This document shows positions 36,050 to 48,960 of a DNA stretch of 64,000 bases, piece by piece. This stretch comes from Syngnathus acus (lineage: Eukaryota; Chordata; Actinopteri; Syngnathiformes; Syngnathidae). Position 1 is the first letter of the stretch. Every line of letters starts with the position of its first letter. The stretch covers positions 15,203,456 to 15,267,455 of the forward strand of contig NC_051095.1 of the NCBI RefSeq assembly GCF_901709675.1. The letters run 5' to 3'. A program made the position numbers and the translations under genes. A model generated the notes under the pieces. That model was not told the origin of the DNA and did no database searches. It worked only from the letters and a program-made list of their open reading frames with translations.

Positions 36050-36368
36050 CACATGTGTCAAACTGAAGGTCCGGGGGCCGGATACGGCCCACTACATCAT
36101 ATTATGTGGCCCGCAAAGACAAATTCAAATCGAATTCATTTTTCAATACAAAAATTCCAAATTGTTTTCACTTTTAAAAAACATCTTTTTGGAATATTTG
36201 AACAGTTTTTACTAGTCTCTGATTTGAAAACTAGTTATTCATCAGTTTGTTTTGAAGCTTATACTGAATATAATATGAGGCTGCATACATTTATTTAGGT
36301 TGAAAGTCATAATGGCCCACAGAAGGACATCGATGCGACCTGCAACAAAAAAGAGTTTGACACTCCTG
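36050..36368. mobile_element. Non-autonomous hAT element (319 bp)
   Basis: Ends CACATGTGTCAAACT and AGTTTGACACTCCTG are imperfect inverted repeats of the fish hAT type. Flanking 8-bp target duplications are GACTAGAG (36042-36049) and GACTACAG (36369-36376), one mismatch. The body includes the GGGGGCCGGATACGGCCC segment common in these elements. No transposase. Confidence 0.8.
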
Positions 36369-36376
36369 GACTACAG

Positions 36377-39300
36377 GAAAGAAGTACAACATGTGGACTG
36401 AATGCAAGAGAAAGTAAGTAAATGAAAATGTTAAGTTCATGTTGCACCTACTCAAGGTGACCTTATGAAAACAGATTGAATTTACATGATTTGCTTGGAT
36501 GGAATTTGGGTACAAAGATGAAATCATGCTTATATAAGGAATTATATTTTTATTGGACTGGGTTGAGTCTCGGAGACTCAAGCTCCATCACCCACGCAGG
36601 TTAGGACTGACATAGGTGATAAACTGTCGAAAAAAATGGTTTTAATCATGCCTTGGATAGTATTTGGAGAATCTGAGCCATTCATTGGTTTATTTGTATT
36701 TGTGCACCAGCCTTTTAGATTTATTCATTCCAACATAAATCCTCCCCAATGAGGTTTATTTTAGATCAGCTCCATCCCGCCTCCACTGTACACAGTGCAT
36801 TTTTTATTCAGACAATGGCAATGCATGATCTCATTATTTCTTGCGCACATCATACCAATGAAAATTGAAATACAACTTTTCTGATGACTTATTGTTACTT
36901 ATCATGGAATTTTACCACAACCCCGGGTAATTTTTCTCTCCCCGAGATGTGTTTCCACCCCAAATGATTGCAAAGGGCAAGATGATTAATCATAGAATCT
37001 ATGCTCTAATAAACCCATTGTTTGTGTCAGTTTGAATTATATTATTGACACTACATGTTGAGTACATGTAGTGTAAAATAGGTTTTCTGCATCACGTTAT
37101 ATTTATATGGTATGGTTTGGGCCTTAAAAAAAAAAAAATCACTGAGAAAATAGTTTCAGTTGGAATATTTGGGCAGCAAGACATGACAAATTAGTCCTTT
37201 AGGATCAGTTAATGGTTATGAGTCTTGAGACGATACTTTTACACAAGTCATAGAAAAGATTAACAGCATTTTCCACTGATCTCTGTATGAGAGCCTGAAA
37301 ATAATTCAGCTGGGAGGAATACACATGTACCAAATACCAGCCCAATGATTAGACAGAGCTAGGCGATATTTAAGCATTGAGATGGAGGCAAAGATACAGA
37401 CGACAGTGATCCCAGGCCATATAAACCTCTTGATGTTTTAGTCTTGCCTGGGATCCTACAGGTATTGCAAAAAAAGTCACTTTCAGACCTATAACTTTGC
37501 TTGAATACTTGCTGTTGTCGTCATGAAGTTCATCCCATTTTTTGAAAATGCACAGCCCCGGCTGATGTGGAGCAATGACTGCAAGGTCAAGCTTTGGGGA
37601 TCAGAAGAAGGGAACTCACAATTATTCTCAGGCTCTAAGCATGGCTGCTTGGAGGATTGTGTCAACATTGGCAGTGGTTGAGTGGCAGCTTGCGACGTCA
37701 TAGGTCAATCATTTACTTTGTTCTGACAGGCATGCTTTTAGTAGTACAGGATGAAACACGTCATATAACACTTGATGATGATACTAAATGGAAGTTTGAA
37801 ATGTTTGATGCGCATGTTGGAAGGGTGTCAGGCTTCATTCGGTCACTAAGATCGAGGTCAAAGCTGGAGGGAAACCCTTTCCACCCTCCCGTGTCTTCCT
37901 CCGCTTCCTGTCAAAACATTTGGTTCATCTTCATTTCTTTAACATGCAGTCTTCAAAGGATATGGGGAATTCCAATCGCACAGATGGCATGTTTTAGGAA
38001 ATAGCATTTACACAGCCCATTTTTGCTCGATCCACAAAGTTAACATGAGATGAAATTGTAGGCGTATGATTAACTGTTGTCTTCCATTGATGCCTTTCTG
38101 ACACAAAAAAGAAAAAGAAAACAAACATCTGAGGCAGTGATGGAATTGAGAATCTTTCTGTCTTCTTGCCTTTTAACCACAGGAAGGAGGAAAGATTCAT
38201 TCTCATGTAGGAAAGTGTGGCACACGTCTCTTCTTGCAGCTGAATAAAGCAACAATAAGTGGACATAAATTATATAAAATGAAAAATGGAAGGACCGTGA
38301 TAATCCCAGTCTGCACATTCAACATAGCTTCAGAGTCTACCCAATTCTGTGTAGGCTTGCTGCAATTTGTCCTACACTCTGCTTGGTCCAAAGTAACATA
38401 AATTGTATGAAGTCAAGATTTTGATCCATCCGTTTAAAAAACGAATGAGTTGAAGTGGCCAAGAAATTGGTTACCAGGTCATCCGTTTCTCTCTGTTTGA
38501 AAATAATATACCACTGCTGACTTGGTGAATAAACATTTTACAACATTAAAAATGTTGCATATATAGCTAATAAAGTACAGATGCTAAGAGTTTTTTTTTT
38601 TAATTTACTTCTCTAAGGGAATATGTGACTTTCTTTGGAGGTCAACAGGTATCTAGGAACATATTGCCTTCGACCCGAGAGGCTCCACGCCACTCAAAAT
38701 ATTGCAGCCTTAGTATAAGTGATGCTGCACACGTTTTCCATCATTTAAATTTGATCCTATTTCTCGTGACCTGTGTAAGGAGTGCAAATCCTGTATCTTG
38801 TTGGATTATGATAGCTTGAGAGCTGATGATAATACGTTGGAGACGTTTATTACGGGTGGCATACTTTTCTAAAATGGGAAGCTAGAAATTGAAGAATGGC
38901 TACTGATCCCTGCGTGGATCTGAATACGTGTTCTCATTCTGCATTCTGATAAAAAAATGACATATACAGTAGACCGTCCTGAGGTATGTTACAAAATCTA
39001 ATCTTAAAATAGGAACTGTACCAAGAAATATTATTTGACAGCAACAGTAATTCTTAATCTGGATTGACCGTTCATTAAAAATATTTTATTAGTGTGGTTG
39101 TACTTGCCAATGTGCTTGTCGCTCAATGTCACCTTGAATAGGCTCCAGCTTACCTACGGCAATGAACAGCAAAAAGGTCATGTTAAAAATGGATGGAAGG
39201 GCGAATGATTGGCTGCAGCTTGCACTGGTACAGAACTACACCACTTCTAATAGTTTGCCCACACCCCGTTAAACTTTGTGTCATCATCAAGGGGAGAAAA

Positions 39301-40391
39301 TATGGCACAACGGTTATCAAGAACTGGACAGTCATCCAGAATGAATGAAAAGACACAAAAATTGCTCAGGAAGCATCACTGAAGTAGTTGCAGGAATTTC
39401 TGACATGTACTGGCTGTTAAGTCCACATAACAAGGTGTCCCGCCTTCTTTACGATGGGATGCAATGACAAGATGGGGCTCTCGTTTTACAGAGGAAAAAC
39501 ATACATGTTTGAAATCCCCCAAACACACATGGGAAAATGTGGTCTCACAAAAACAAAGTTGAACTTTTGGGTGCTTGTTCGAATGTGTGCACACAGGCTC
39601 CAAAATGTGTCCCCTTTATTCCAACGCTGCACTCGCCTGATTTCCTGTGGCGGCTTAAACTCGTGCAAAGGTTGTTTGTGCTCGACTGGGCTTGTTTGGA
39701 CATAGCAGAGGCCCATTTAGACTAATGACACAATGGCTCTTCTACTCCTGAAACACAGCTTCCTGGAATTCACGTGTGTGGCTTCACCACCTGTCCTGTT
39801 AGGAAAAAGCAAAAATTGAAAAAGCAATTACCCAGTCACGTGTAACTCCATGTGTGGTAGAAGACAACAACCGCAACAGCAGATGGCTTTCAGAGGACAA
39901 TTTCTTTGTGCTGCTCTCACCTTGAAACCTTTTTAACAATTGCCTTCACCTGGCGAGACTGTTGATAAACTTTGACCCTACTCTTGGATCCAAACAATCG
40001 CAGTGGTCATCTCTGACCTCAAGCAGAGATTTGTTTGTAAGATCCAAATTAAGATTTCCTCTCAGCATCCCTCACCAGGAAGTGTTTCGGCTCCGTCCGC
40101 ATGGTCTGTTGCTCTCATTAGCCTTGAGAAGATTCCACAAGGTGAAAGGTCACCTAAGCTTTCTTTCTTCCTCTAGCGATCTTGTTTTTTTTTTGTAGAC
40201 TGGAATAAATAGATTATGAGACCTTTAAAAGAAAGGCTTGTTTTTCATGTAGACAAACCACATTAGTAAAGGATCGTGAGGTTAGGGTTAATCCTGTTTT
40301 GGAGTGACAGGAACCAGGAGCCTGAACCAGCAGACTACTCCCTGTACTGCTCATCAAAAAATCACAGGGCAGATTTAAGGAGAATCTTGGA
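36377..40391. other. Gene-poor spacer
   Basis: No gene supported. A worn tail of the ATGGATGG-type repeat lies at about 39110-39205 (GAATAGGCTCCAGCTTACC to AAAATGGATGG). The ORF-like stretches here are short and lack splice or start support. Confidence 0.4.
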
Positions 40392-40957
40392 CAAGAGTCT
40401 TCAATTCTGGTTCTCGAGATCCGGTGTCCTGCAGGTTTTATGCTGGAAGACAACAGAGTCAAATCAGCCGAATGGTTACCCAGTTTCCGCAGACCTTGCT
40501 GATCATTTGATCATCATGAACTGCAGCGGATTACCCATCTCGAAGACACTGCCAGGACAATTGAGGGCACCTCCTGCAGCTCTTCGCTTTGACATCCACT
40601 TTTTCTTTGATTTTTTTATAATATGTATTTTATGTGCCCTCTCTGCATCCATTGCAGCCTGGTGATCCTGAAAGGGGGATCCTCCCATCTGTGGTCTCTT
40701 CTCAAGGTCTCTCATTTTTCCCCTAGTAGGGTTTTTTTGAGTTTTTCCTTGCCCTCTTGGGAGCTTAAGATCAGGGGATGCTTTGAGAATAATTGTCAAT
40801 TTGTTTTGTATATGTGAAGCCCTTTGAGACTGCTTGTGATTTAGGGCTATATAAATAAACTTGATTTGACTTGATCATTTCAATCGGGTGTGTTGTAGCA
40901 GCGAGACATACAACATGCAGGACACCGGACCTCGAGGATCAGGTTTGAAGACCCCTG
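40392..40957. mobile_element. hAT-like inverted-repeat element interrupted by a LINE tail
   Basis: Left arm CAAGAGTCTTCAATTCTGG with CGAGATCCGGTGTCCTGCAG is the inverted counterpart of the right arm, which contains CATGCAGGACACCGGACC and ends GGTTTGAAGACCCCTG. Arms are over 60 bp and imperfect. Possible 8-bp duplications ATCTTGGA and GTCTAGGA are too diverged to be sure. The middle is occupied by the repeat at about 40600-40875. Confidence 0.6.
40600..40875 (+). mobile_element. LINE/SINE 3' tail copy
   Basis: Shares long identical stretches with 62741-62990: GTGCCCTCTCTGCATCCAT, CCTGGTGATCCTGAAAGGGG, GAAGCCCTTTGAGACTGC and AGGGCTATATAAATAAAC, ending in a TTGATTTGACT microsatellite. This is the typical 3' end of L2-like fish elements, where the tail is copied alone by 5' truncation. 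Confidence 0.8.
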
Positions 40958-43340
40958 GTCTAGGATAAATCTGATGCTGAAATATTGCAATGGTACAAAG
41001 ACGTATTAAGGCCAAACTGAAACGACAACAAAATAAGATTAAGCTGCAGCTGAAGGGGGATTTCGCAGTTTTTAAACCGCTAGCAAGATTAGAGACTTCC
41101 TCGAGTCTCTCAAATCATGCCCCTCATCGATAAATGACAGTGCTAGCAATATTAAGCAAGCAGCAGCATTATAAACAAGCTAACATTGGCCACAACCGTT
41201 CAGGTTGTGAGCATGAAATGTTAATATTACCTAATGTAGGCTATTGCACGACTTCACGCGCCATGGAAGGCAATTGAAAAATAGTAACAGAACCACTTCA
41301 ACTGTGTTGACTGTAGCGAATCCTCCTATTTCAATTTAAGAATAAATTCAAGAGTCACACGGCTCGTGTCAGACTGTTGTGTTTACGTTTGCATGGGAAA
41401 CTTGCTTTGCTCTAAGTTACTTCTTGAACCGCGATAACTTTTTCCTCGTGTTTATTTTCAAGACATTTCTATTTTCTACCTATTGCTTTATTTTGCATTT
41501 CCTAGTGGCCCCACTACTCCTCTGCAAGGCAGATGACGCAAGTTAACAAATGACGTGACTCTTAATACCAGATTGAAAGTGCAAAAAACACAAGCACTAA
41601 TTAAAAAAAACATTGCACTTTATTGTTGTTGCTTCATTCCGTAGCAACATGTTGATGGGAAAGATAATTGAGTTTGAAAGAAAGTTCCATTGAGGGACTT
41701 ACATGTCTCTGTGGTCATCAGAATCAAAATTACATGTCAGTATTTGCGTAAACGTTTTTACTTGAGGGAAAACTGGCATCCTTTGAAGGGGATGACCTCA
41801 CTCTCTAGAGAAATTAAATCCATTTTGTATGTGCACAGTTACATTAATTTGTCGATGAATGTAACTACCAGGCATTTATTTGTGAAAGAAAATTGAGGAG
41901 GATTCTTATTTTCACTCGCACAATAATCACCAGTTTGTTGATCCCCCCACTGTGGCACAGTAGGGGAACATTTTCTTCTCTGAATTGCCTCGCCTTTTGA
42001 AGTAAAACTTGCATTGACAAATGTGACTCATAAGAGCAATGCTTTCTCCTTATCCTCACTTGTACTTATAAAGTGTTTGAGAATAAAACTGAGGTGCACA
42101 TCTTGAGACGATACAACTCGGCTTCACAACGCCCACACGGGCATCGACTTACTTGAGATTTTTTTTTTTTAAACCTGACAAAACGGCCCTCATATGCGGT
42201 GATTATCTTTGGCGTGGTGCCAGTAGCAGTAGGAGACATTCTTAAGAAGATATAAATAGTAGTATGTCGTGTACACACACACGCACACACACTCACATTC
42301 AACTTCATATCTGGCCGGTCAGCTTTTCCTTTCCACACTTTTCCCAGACAACACCTCTTCACCTTCTTCAGAATGACACTTGCCTTCTCCCGTATAATAA
42401 GTGCAATAATATTATCCATGTGTTTTCCTTGCTCGGTTAAGCTCTATCCAGGCATGAATCACACGGGTATGATATCTCATGCGTTGTTTGTTTACTCATG
42501 ATTCAGACGACTGAGGCATGATAATGGCTCGGGCCAGCGCTTGACTCAGTGATAGATATTCTTATTGAATCACACTCATTTGCAACTAGATGGAAAGCCA
42601 GCTCTGCCAGACATAGTTGTTTTGTTAAGATTTTTATGATTATTGTTCCTGCTATTTCTTAGAATCTTGCACAATATAAAAGCTATAGCAGAATTCAGCC
42701 AGTCAAAACATAATAAAGCTCCATGACTGTCAGACTTGAACAATGCTGAAAGCGATCTTGACGATTAGGTTTTGTTAGGGTTTATTTTTTACATATAGGG
42801 AGTATTTGTCGAGTGCAAGATAAAAACAAATCTTACTGGTATTGAGTTGTTAAGTAAACTCCATTTGTCAAACAACTATTTGACCTTCCTTCTGCTGGCC
42901 TGACGTACAGCAATACTGAAATAAATACATTTAAAGCTTGAAAGTGTAATACAATAATAGTAATTGACAAAGATGAAAACAAAGGCCGTTTTCAACATAA
43001 TTATAATTATTTTTTGTTAGTTTTATAAATGTGAGATGAAGTTTCAGTCAATGTTTGTGTATTACAAGGAATTTTTGCTTTTATTTTATTTCGTCATCAA
43101 AAAATATGTTTTAAATTTGTTAGTTCTCATTGACTATAATAACCTTGGTTGTGCAGGCGTACTAAATGTTTTAGCTAGTATAATATTATTGATGTCAAGT
43201 GTCAAGTGAGTCCTCTTCAGCGCTTCATTTGAATCCTTGAAGTTGATGAACATCCTCCATCAATCACTTTGCTATACTACTCGTCCTGTGCAATATTTCA
43301 CAGAGCCGGAATCTGTTTAGGCTGGCATTGGTCTAAGTCA
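40958..43340. other. Gene-poor spacer
   Basis: No gene seen. A short CA-rich run lies near 42270-42300. Confidence 0.4.
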
Positions 43341-43420
43341 GGGGTGTCCAAACGTTTTGCAAAGCGGCCAGATTTGGTTAGATGAAAATGTATGGGGGCC
43401 GACCATTCGCACCGACATTC
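43341..43420 (+). mobile_element. hAT terminus, other end not found
   Basis: CAGGGGTGTCCAAACGTTTT followed by GCGGCCAGATTTGG and GGGGGCCGACC is the classic end of a fish hAT element. I could not find a matching right end or duplication, so the extent is open (perhaps to about 43760). Confidence 0.6.
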
Positions 43421-44442
43421 CTCGAACCATTACCATTGTAAATGAACTTGTACTAAATATGTAACTGTTCCTGTCTGCAGATAGGTTGACATTGCAAATG
43501 AGAAGCTGTTGTCAATTGCACTACCAAAAAAGTCAAGGATTAAAATAATAATAAATTAAATACAAATGGACAATTTCACGAAAGTCGAATGATTTTTTTT
43601 ATTAGATGTATCAAGTTTGTTTTATTATTGTTATTGTTGTATTAATAAGAAGGGTGATATTGGTGTTTGTGACTGCAGTAAACAGGCCAGGTTGCATCAT
43701 GTCAGATTTTTTAATCCAAATTAAAGCATTCTCCATTGTGTCTTTTTTATTTCAACTTCATACTTTCAGTACTTTTCTTATTTGAACTGATAAATTATCT
43801 GGGCTGTGGCCTGTTGGGTCGACTCGTCTCTGTCTGAGAGTCACAGCGTCTGGGTAGAAATGTCTGACCTTTCTCTCGGGCTTCCTTCCATATTACAAAA
43901 TTATACATGTTGGGATGATTCAATACAAGGTGATGTAAATACGTGATGAAATTTATGACATTTTGAAGTTCAGAAAGGCAACTTGAAAATGTCATAAATG
44001 TAGCCACGTATCTGGTCTTATTGCTCAAGAATACCTGGCATGTGGCATAAGAAAGCACTCTCACTTACTGCCTTACTTGCTGTTCTTCATTGTATTGTTT
44101 TACATTGATTCTCTAGAAGTGTTTTTAATCCAAATATTTACTGTAATTATGACATTTTGTGGTTCTGAACAGCGTGCACGGAATTGTGGCGCAGTGAAGG
44201 AATACCTTGTCATGCGACACAAGAAGGCACGCTCAATTCCCACTATACTGACTGTTCTTAAATTTATTGTTTTATATTGATAGTCTGTCTACATTTGTTT
44301 TTATTACAAATATTTACAGTAATTATGGCATTGTGTGGTCAGGAATGTTGTGCAGTGATGGATTCATTCTCACTTAGATCCAAATTTGGGGTTACCCGTA
44401 TGTTTCCACTGTAGAAATGGAGGATTCCTTTTAAGTATACGG
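43421..44442. other. Spacer with a local duplication
   Basis: A segment is repeated with divergence: TGTATTGTTTTACATTGATT at about 44090 and TTATTGTTTTATATTGATAG at about 44264, each followed by a TTTTTAT..CAAATATTTAC stretch. No gene seen. Confidence 0.4.
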
Positions 44443-45140
44443 CAGTGGTGTCAAACTACAGCCCGGGGCCATTTGCGGCCTACCCACCATTTTTAATGGC
44501 CCATGGCATATACTTAAAATCATGTTTGACATGGCCTGGAACGATATTTACAAAATACTGCAGGGATGTGGACTGTGTTAAGTGTGGCTGTCAAAAAGTG
44601 GGGCGACGTGACAATCACTACTGCTATTGATGAAGCTTTTATAGATGCAGACACAAGTAAATTTACAGATCAAATAATCTTAGAATATCTGTGAAGAATA
44701 AAGATAAGACAGTTTCAAAAAACAAATAAGGCTTCCTCCACGTTATGCTTTGTGTCAAGGTCCAATTTGTGAACATATCATGTTAATTCTCCTCAAGTAT
44801 GGTCAGTTCAGTACAGATTGCTTTTGGTTTTGTTCTGAATGTGGAGATGGGCTTCAGCTGCTGCTCACAGGAGCGGATGCATTCTAGTGAGATTCATAGC
44901 CGTAGGCTACACAAAAGCTTGAAAAAAATAAAAATGTCCCAACTTATTTGCATTAAGCTTTTAACAGAAAGCCTTGAAGTCACAATTTTTCAAAACAACA
45001 TTATAAAAGCAATGTGCAGTTGCTTGATTGCGTGATTGATTGGTTTTAACATGTTTTGATTAAATAAAAAACGAAATTGAATTTGGCCCTTCCTTCCTTC
45101 TATTTTTCTGTATGCGACCCTCGAGGTCTGAACATCCCGA
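44443..45140. mobile_element. Non-autonomous hAT element (698 bp) with intact target duplication
   Basis: Left end CAGTGGTGTCAAACTACAGC with the GCCCGGGGCC and GCGGCC segments; right end includes TTTGGCCCTTCC and TATGCGACCCTCGAGG. Perfect 8-bp duplications GTATACGG lie at 44435-44442 and 45141-45148. The right terminus itself is decayed. No transposase frame. Confidence 0.85.
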
Positions 45141-45164
45141 GTATACGGTACTCTGAATTATTCA

Positions 45165-45330
45165 TTAATGTGATGTACATGCCAATGGTTATTTGTGTAA
45201 ATGGTCCCTGCAGGCAGATGACCAATCCAAGGTGTGCCTCTCATCCGAAATGACCTGCGATAGGATTCGGTGACTCTAACGAGGACAAGCAGTGTGCAAA
45301 ATGAGTAACCGCTGAATACTTTGACGCTGA
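45165..45330 (+). repeat. Worn fragment of the ATGGATGG-tailed repeat
   Basis: AATGGTTATTTGTGTAAATG, GCAGATGACCAATCC, GGTGTGCCTCTCATCC and GACCTGCGATAGGATTCGG follow the central part of the family order. Confidence 0.55.
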
Positions 45331-46009
45331 TGATGAGGAATAGCCAATAAAATCGCACATTTTTTTAAAGCGCCCAGTGAATGCCACAATCGCTAGACAG
45401 CATAACCCAGATTTGATCTTACATAATAAGCCTGTTTGTGTTTGAGAAAGGCGATGTCACGTGGTTTGAATGTTTGCACACATAACATGCGTATATTCAC
45501 ATGACATGTGCAGACTTATCCAGTAGTGTTTGCACATCTATGCCTCAGCCATTGTTGTAGAATGTAGTGATGCAATGAGCTCTCAGAGACCAGAACATTT
45601 TGTCATACATACCCAAAAGGCCACATGTTTAGGCACACCTCCACAAAAAAAGAAATTCAACGCCAAAACTGTATAAAAAGAATCTGCCTTTTGCTAGTCT
45701 AGCATAGTCAAAAAAACATTATTGAAGATATTAGAAAGACACCTCGGTATGGTGCACTGCAGTTTTGCACGGCTACCTTGGTTCCTTGAGAAATGAGTAA
45801 CTCAACTTTCGAGACATAAACCACCTTTCAAAATTCTAAATTCGGCAGAATTTTTTTTAAAATGCAAGGGCACACTAGAGATACCAGCACTTGAGGCAGC
45901 ATACTGCAGATCTCATTTCACAATAACCAGCACTTTTTTTGTAAAATAAGACGCTTCAAGCTGTTTCTTACCACTCCCAGTTGAAGTTTACTGTCAAACT
46001 AAACATAAA

Positions 46010-46530
46010 ACAGAGCGAATTGCGTTGTGCATTTTAAAGAATTAAACAACTGCCTTAAGAAAGGCCTCGCTGGCTTAATGCTAGCCATTAAAATGCTAAT
46101 GATGAGCATTTATTGTCACAGTTTTAGAACCCTTTGAGGAACAAATATTTAAAATATAATTCTCACATGCATATAATATAACAACATTATTTACCCTTTG
46201 TGAAAAAACAGCCCAATATCATTGCAGCTTATTATCTCATGAGAATAGTTAGTGTGTGAATACAGACAGACCTGTATGGCTGGAGTATGCAAGCCCCCCA
46301 TGGATCAAGACAGGCACACAAAAAGGAGCATCACAATGAGTTGAATTGAAGCATTAAATCATGATACACAAACTGTAAATACTTTGACATTCTATTTATT
46401 TATGTTACTAAGCTATGTTTTTATAAAGTACAATACTATAGAAGGCTTTAACAAAAACACACATTCCAAATACTTGTTGTAAATTGGGGGCAGGCTTAAT
46501 AAATTAATTGACAGCATTTCTATTCATGTC
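46010..46530. repeat. Dispersed relative of the 530-bp tandem unit
   Basis: GGCTTAATGCTAGCC, TTGAAGCATTAAATCATGAT, ACACAAACTG and TTTTTATAAAGTAC occur in the same order as in the triplicated unit at 824-2178, with clear divergence. The element is unclassified. Confidence 0.5.
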
Positions 46531-47328
46531 AGTGAGGAAAGAGGATTTTAGATACAGGTGTTTTGAGTTATGAGCATGGTCATGTCACAAACTGAACTTG
46601 TATTTCAAGGCACTACTGTACAAGCCATAACACACATGTAAGTCAGCATTATTATCTTTCCAATTCCATAAATATGAACACGGCTTTTGTAGTTTCTAAA
46701 ATAATATCACCATGCACTTTGCAAGTGGAATCCTGCATGTCGTGTTTCAAATTCGATCTTAAAAATATTTGTCAAAATAAATGAATACATTAATAATAAT
46801 ATTAATCATTGTAATAATAATAATCATCATGATCATCATCATCATAGTTTTGTTTGTTTGATTTTCTGATTTGTGTAGCATCACCGAAGGGCCCCAAGGA
46901 TGCTGTGCTTTTTACTGGGTTTAATTTGCATGCTTCCTCTCAAAGCAGCTCCATTCACTGAACTCTTCCCTTCCTTTTTTTGTTTTTGTTGGTGCTGCAA
47001 AAACTTGAATCTTCTGATTTTTGTTAAATGTTTGCAGATAGTCACCAAGAGAAGCATCTCTGAGCTACATTTCTTATACTGATGGATGGACTACGCACAT
47101 TCCAGATAGTTATTCTTGTATATTTTTTTCTCCTGGTATTGCTCAGCGTTTTACATCTTCATAAAAATTGTGATATTTTTACAACACTCATTTTTCCAGA
47201 AGTCACTTTAGAATTGTGGAGAGGGGAAATAATCAGCTCCAGGCTGAGTCCTTTTAATCTGCCTACATTCCTTCCTCGCGCTTGCAAAAGAGACCTGGGA
47301 AAGCAGCTTTGCCACCCCCTTCCTGTGT
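46531..47328. other. 3' flank of adra2d
   Basis: AT-rich; includes AAT/ATC trinucleotide-type low complexity at about 46790-46850. Part of this is presumably the adra2d 3' UTR on the minus strand, but its end cannot be fixed. Confidence 0.4.
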
Positions 47329-48594
47329 TTATGTGCGCTTAGGAGACGGCCAAATGATTTTTTTGAAGGCTTTCCTAAAATCCCTGTTGAAAATTGTGTA
47401 AATGATGGGGTTGACTGAGCTGTTGCAGTAGCCAATCCAAAAGAAAAGGTTGAAAAGTGTGTCAGGGATATAGCAGCTGTCCCTGCAGATAGCGTGCAGG
47501 CTGTAAGTGAAAAAGAAGGGGAACCAGCAGAGTACAAACACCCCCATTACCACGGCCAGGACGAACGTGAAGCGCTTCTCCCGCATCTGGGCCACTTTGG
47601 TCTTGTTGACAGCGGCAGCGTGTTGGCGCCCGACCGCGACGTGTTTTTGCTCCGAATAGAGCTGTGACGCGCGCGACGAAGCCCAGGAAATACGGCAGTT
47701 CTGTGACGAGCAGCTGTCCGAAACCTCCACTTTCCCTCTTCTGGTGAAGTGGTGACTGCGGAGTTTGGTATCAGACGGAGAGCAGCTCTCCTCCAGGTCG
47801 ATGTCGTCGAGCTCGCCTTGTCTCTGCGGATGGCTGCCCGAACTTTGGCTGCTGGGACTCTCCATCTCGAAGCGGTCGTTACGGACGAAGCAGGTTTCTG
47901 ATTGTGAGGGCTGCCTCTCCAGTCCGTTTTTGGCCACGAACACTGTGGAGGAGCGTTGCTTGGCCACCTTGTAGATCTTGCAGTAGACCAAAATCATGAT
48001 GAGACCCGGCGCAAAAAAGGACACCACGCAGGAGGAGAGGATGTACCACGTCTCGTCGTTGATGAGACACTCCCGCTCGTCATGCTTGGTCATGAGGAGA
48101 GGAGGAAAGGAGATGACCGCCGAGATCAACCACACCATGCCAATCATCGATTTAATGCGCTTCGGGGTCCTCTTCAAGTTGTAGCTCACCGCCTTGGTGA
48201 CGGACCAGTAGCGATCCAAACTAATGGCGCACAGGTGCACGATGGAGGAGGTGCAGAATAGCACGTCCAGCGCCAGGTAAAATGCGCACCAAGTGCTTCC
48301 AAAGTACCAGTAGCCCATCACCTCGTTTACCAGCGAGAAGGGGATGACCAGGGTGGCCACCAGGATGTCCGCTGAGGCCAAAGAGACCAGGAAGAGGTTT
48401 TGAGGGGCGCGGAGAGCCCTGCTCGTCAGCACCGCCACGATCACCAAAACATTTCCCACGATCGTCACGGAGATGATCACGGCGACTACCAAGATGATGA
48501 GCGCGGCGGCCGGCACTGCGTGGGGCCACTCGAGCGGCTCGTCCGTGCTGTTAACATCCTTGGAGACATTTTCGAGCACGTTCAGCTCATCCAT
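47329..48594 (-). CDS. adra2d: Alpha-2D adrenergic receptor, complete, single exon (421 aa)
   Basis: Class A GPCR for adrenaline and noradrenaline; the family couples to Gi/o at the plasma membrane and lowers cAMP. Seven hydrophobic helices are visible. N-terminus has one glycosylation site (Asn15). Ligand residues: Asp110 (3.32), Ser188, Cys189 and Ser192 in helix 5. Asp76 (2.50), DRY at 127-129, disulfide Cys103-Cys176, CWFP at 356-359 and NPIIY at 395-399 are intact. Loop 3 (about 211-338) is long and carries [12 protein letters not shown] and [11 protein letters not shown], hallmarks of the fish alpha-2D group; [18 protein letters not shown] precedes helix 6. Intronless, as usual for ADRA2. 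Odd: the tail ends [16 protein letters not shown] and lacks the palmitoylated cysteine of alpha-2A. Details of loop 3 (CRISWASS) suggest the da rather than the db paralogue, but I leave that open. Confidence 0.95.
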   Translation of the reverse strand: MDELNVLENVSKDVNSTDEPLEWPHAVPAAALIILVVAVIISVTIVGNVLVIVAVLTSRALRAPQNLFLVSLASADILVATLVIPFSLVNEVMGYWYFGSTWCAFYLALDVLFCTSSIVHLCAISLDRYWSVTKAVSYNLKRTPKRIKSMIGMVWLISAVISFPPLLMTKHDERECLINDETWYILSSCVVSFFAPGLIMILVYCKIYKVAKQRSSTVFVAKNGLERQPSQSETCFVRNDRFEMESPSSQSSGSHPQRQGELDDIDLEESCSPSDTKLRSHHFTRRGKVEVSDSCSSQNCRISWASSRASQLYSEQKHVAVGRQHAAAVNKTKVAQMREKRFTFVLAVVMGVFVLCWFPFFFTYSLHAICRDSCYIPDTLFNLFFWIGYCNSSVNPIIYTIFNRDFRKAFKKIIWPSPKRT

Positions 48595-48960
48595 CGCGGC
48601 TCAAATTTGCCCCGGTGCGTCATGTTTGTGCGTGAGCTTTCCGCTTCTCGTCCCAAACGGCCGAGACGTGGAGTCGAAGCGCGCGTAATGCTCTCCAAAT
48701 CCATCGTAACCTAGGAAAAAATCACTACTGCAGGAGTGTAACGCAAAGCCACCACTACAACTCCCCCCAAAAGTCCCGATGCAACGAAATAGTTCCGAAT
48801 GCATCGTAAATCCGAGACAAAGCTTGTCACACGTAGTTCAAGATCCGTGCGTAATGCTGCCTCCGCGTTGAGGTGCCAAGCGTCTCGACGCACGCTGCTA
48901 GTGCTTGCATGCCCATACAGGAGGGAGGTGACATCACTCCGAGGACCAGCCCGTTTTCTA
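48595..48960 (-). promoter_or_regulatory. CpG-rich 5' UTR and promoter region of adra2d
   Basis: The 370 bases upstream of the start codon (to the right on the plus strand) are much richer in G+C and CpG than the flanks, with segments such as GAAGCGCGCGTAATG. TGACATCA at 48929-48936 is one base off a CRE. The transcription start is not visible. Open frames here on both strands are by-products of composition. Confidence 0.5.

Noticed and set aside
47765-48261. Open frames opposite and within the adra2d gene, such as 47956-48261 on the plus strand
   Set aside because: Shadows of a GC-rich coding exon; they carry no domain.
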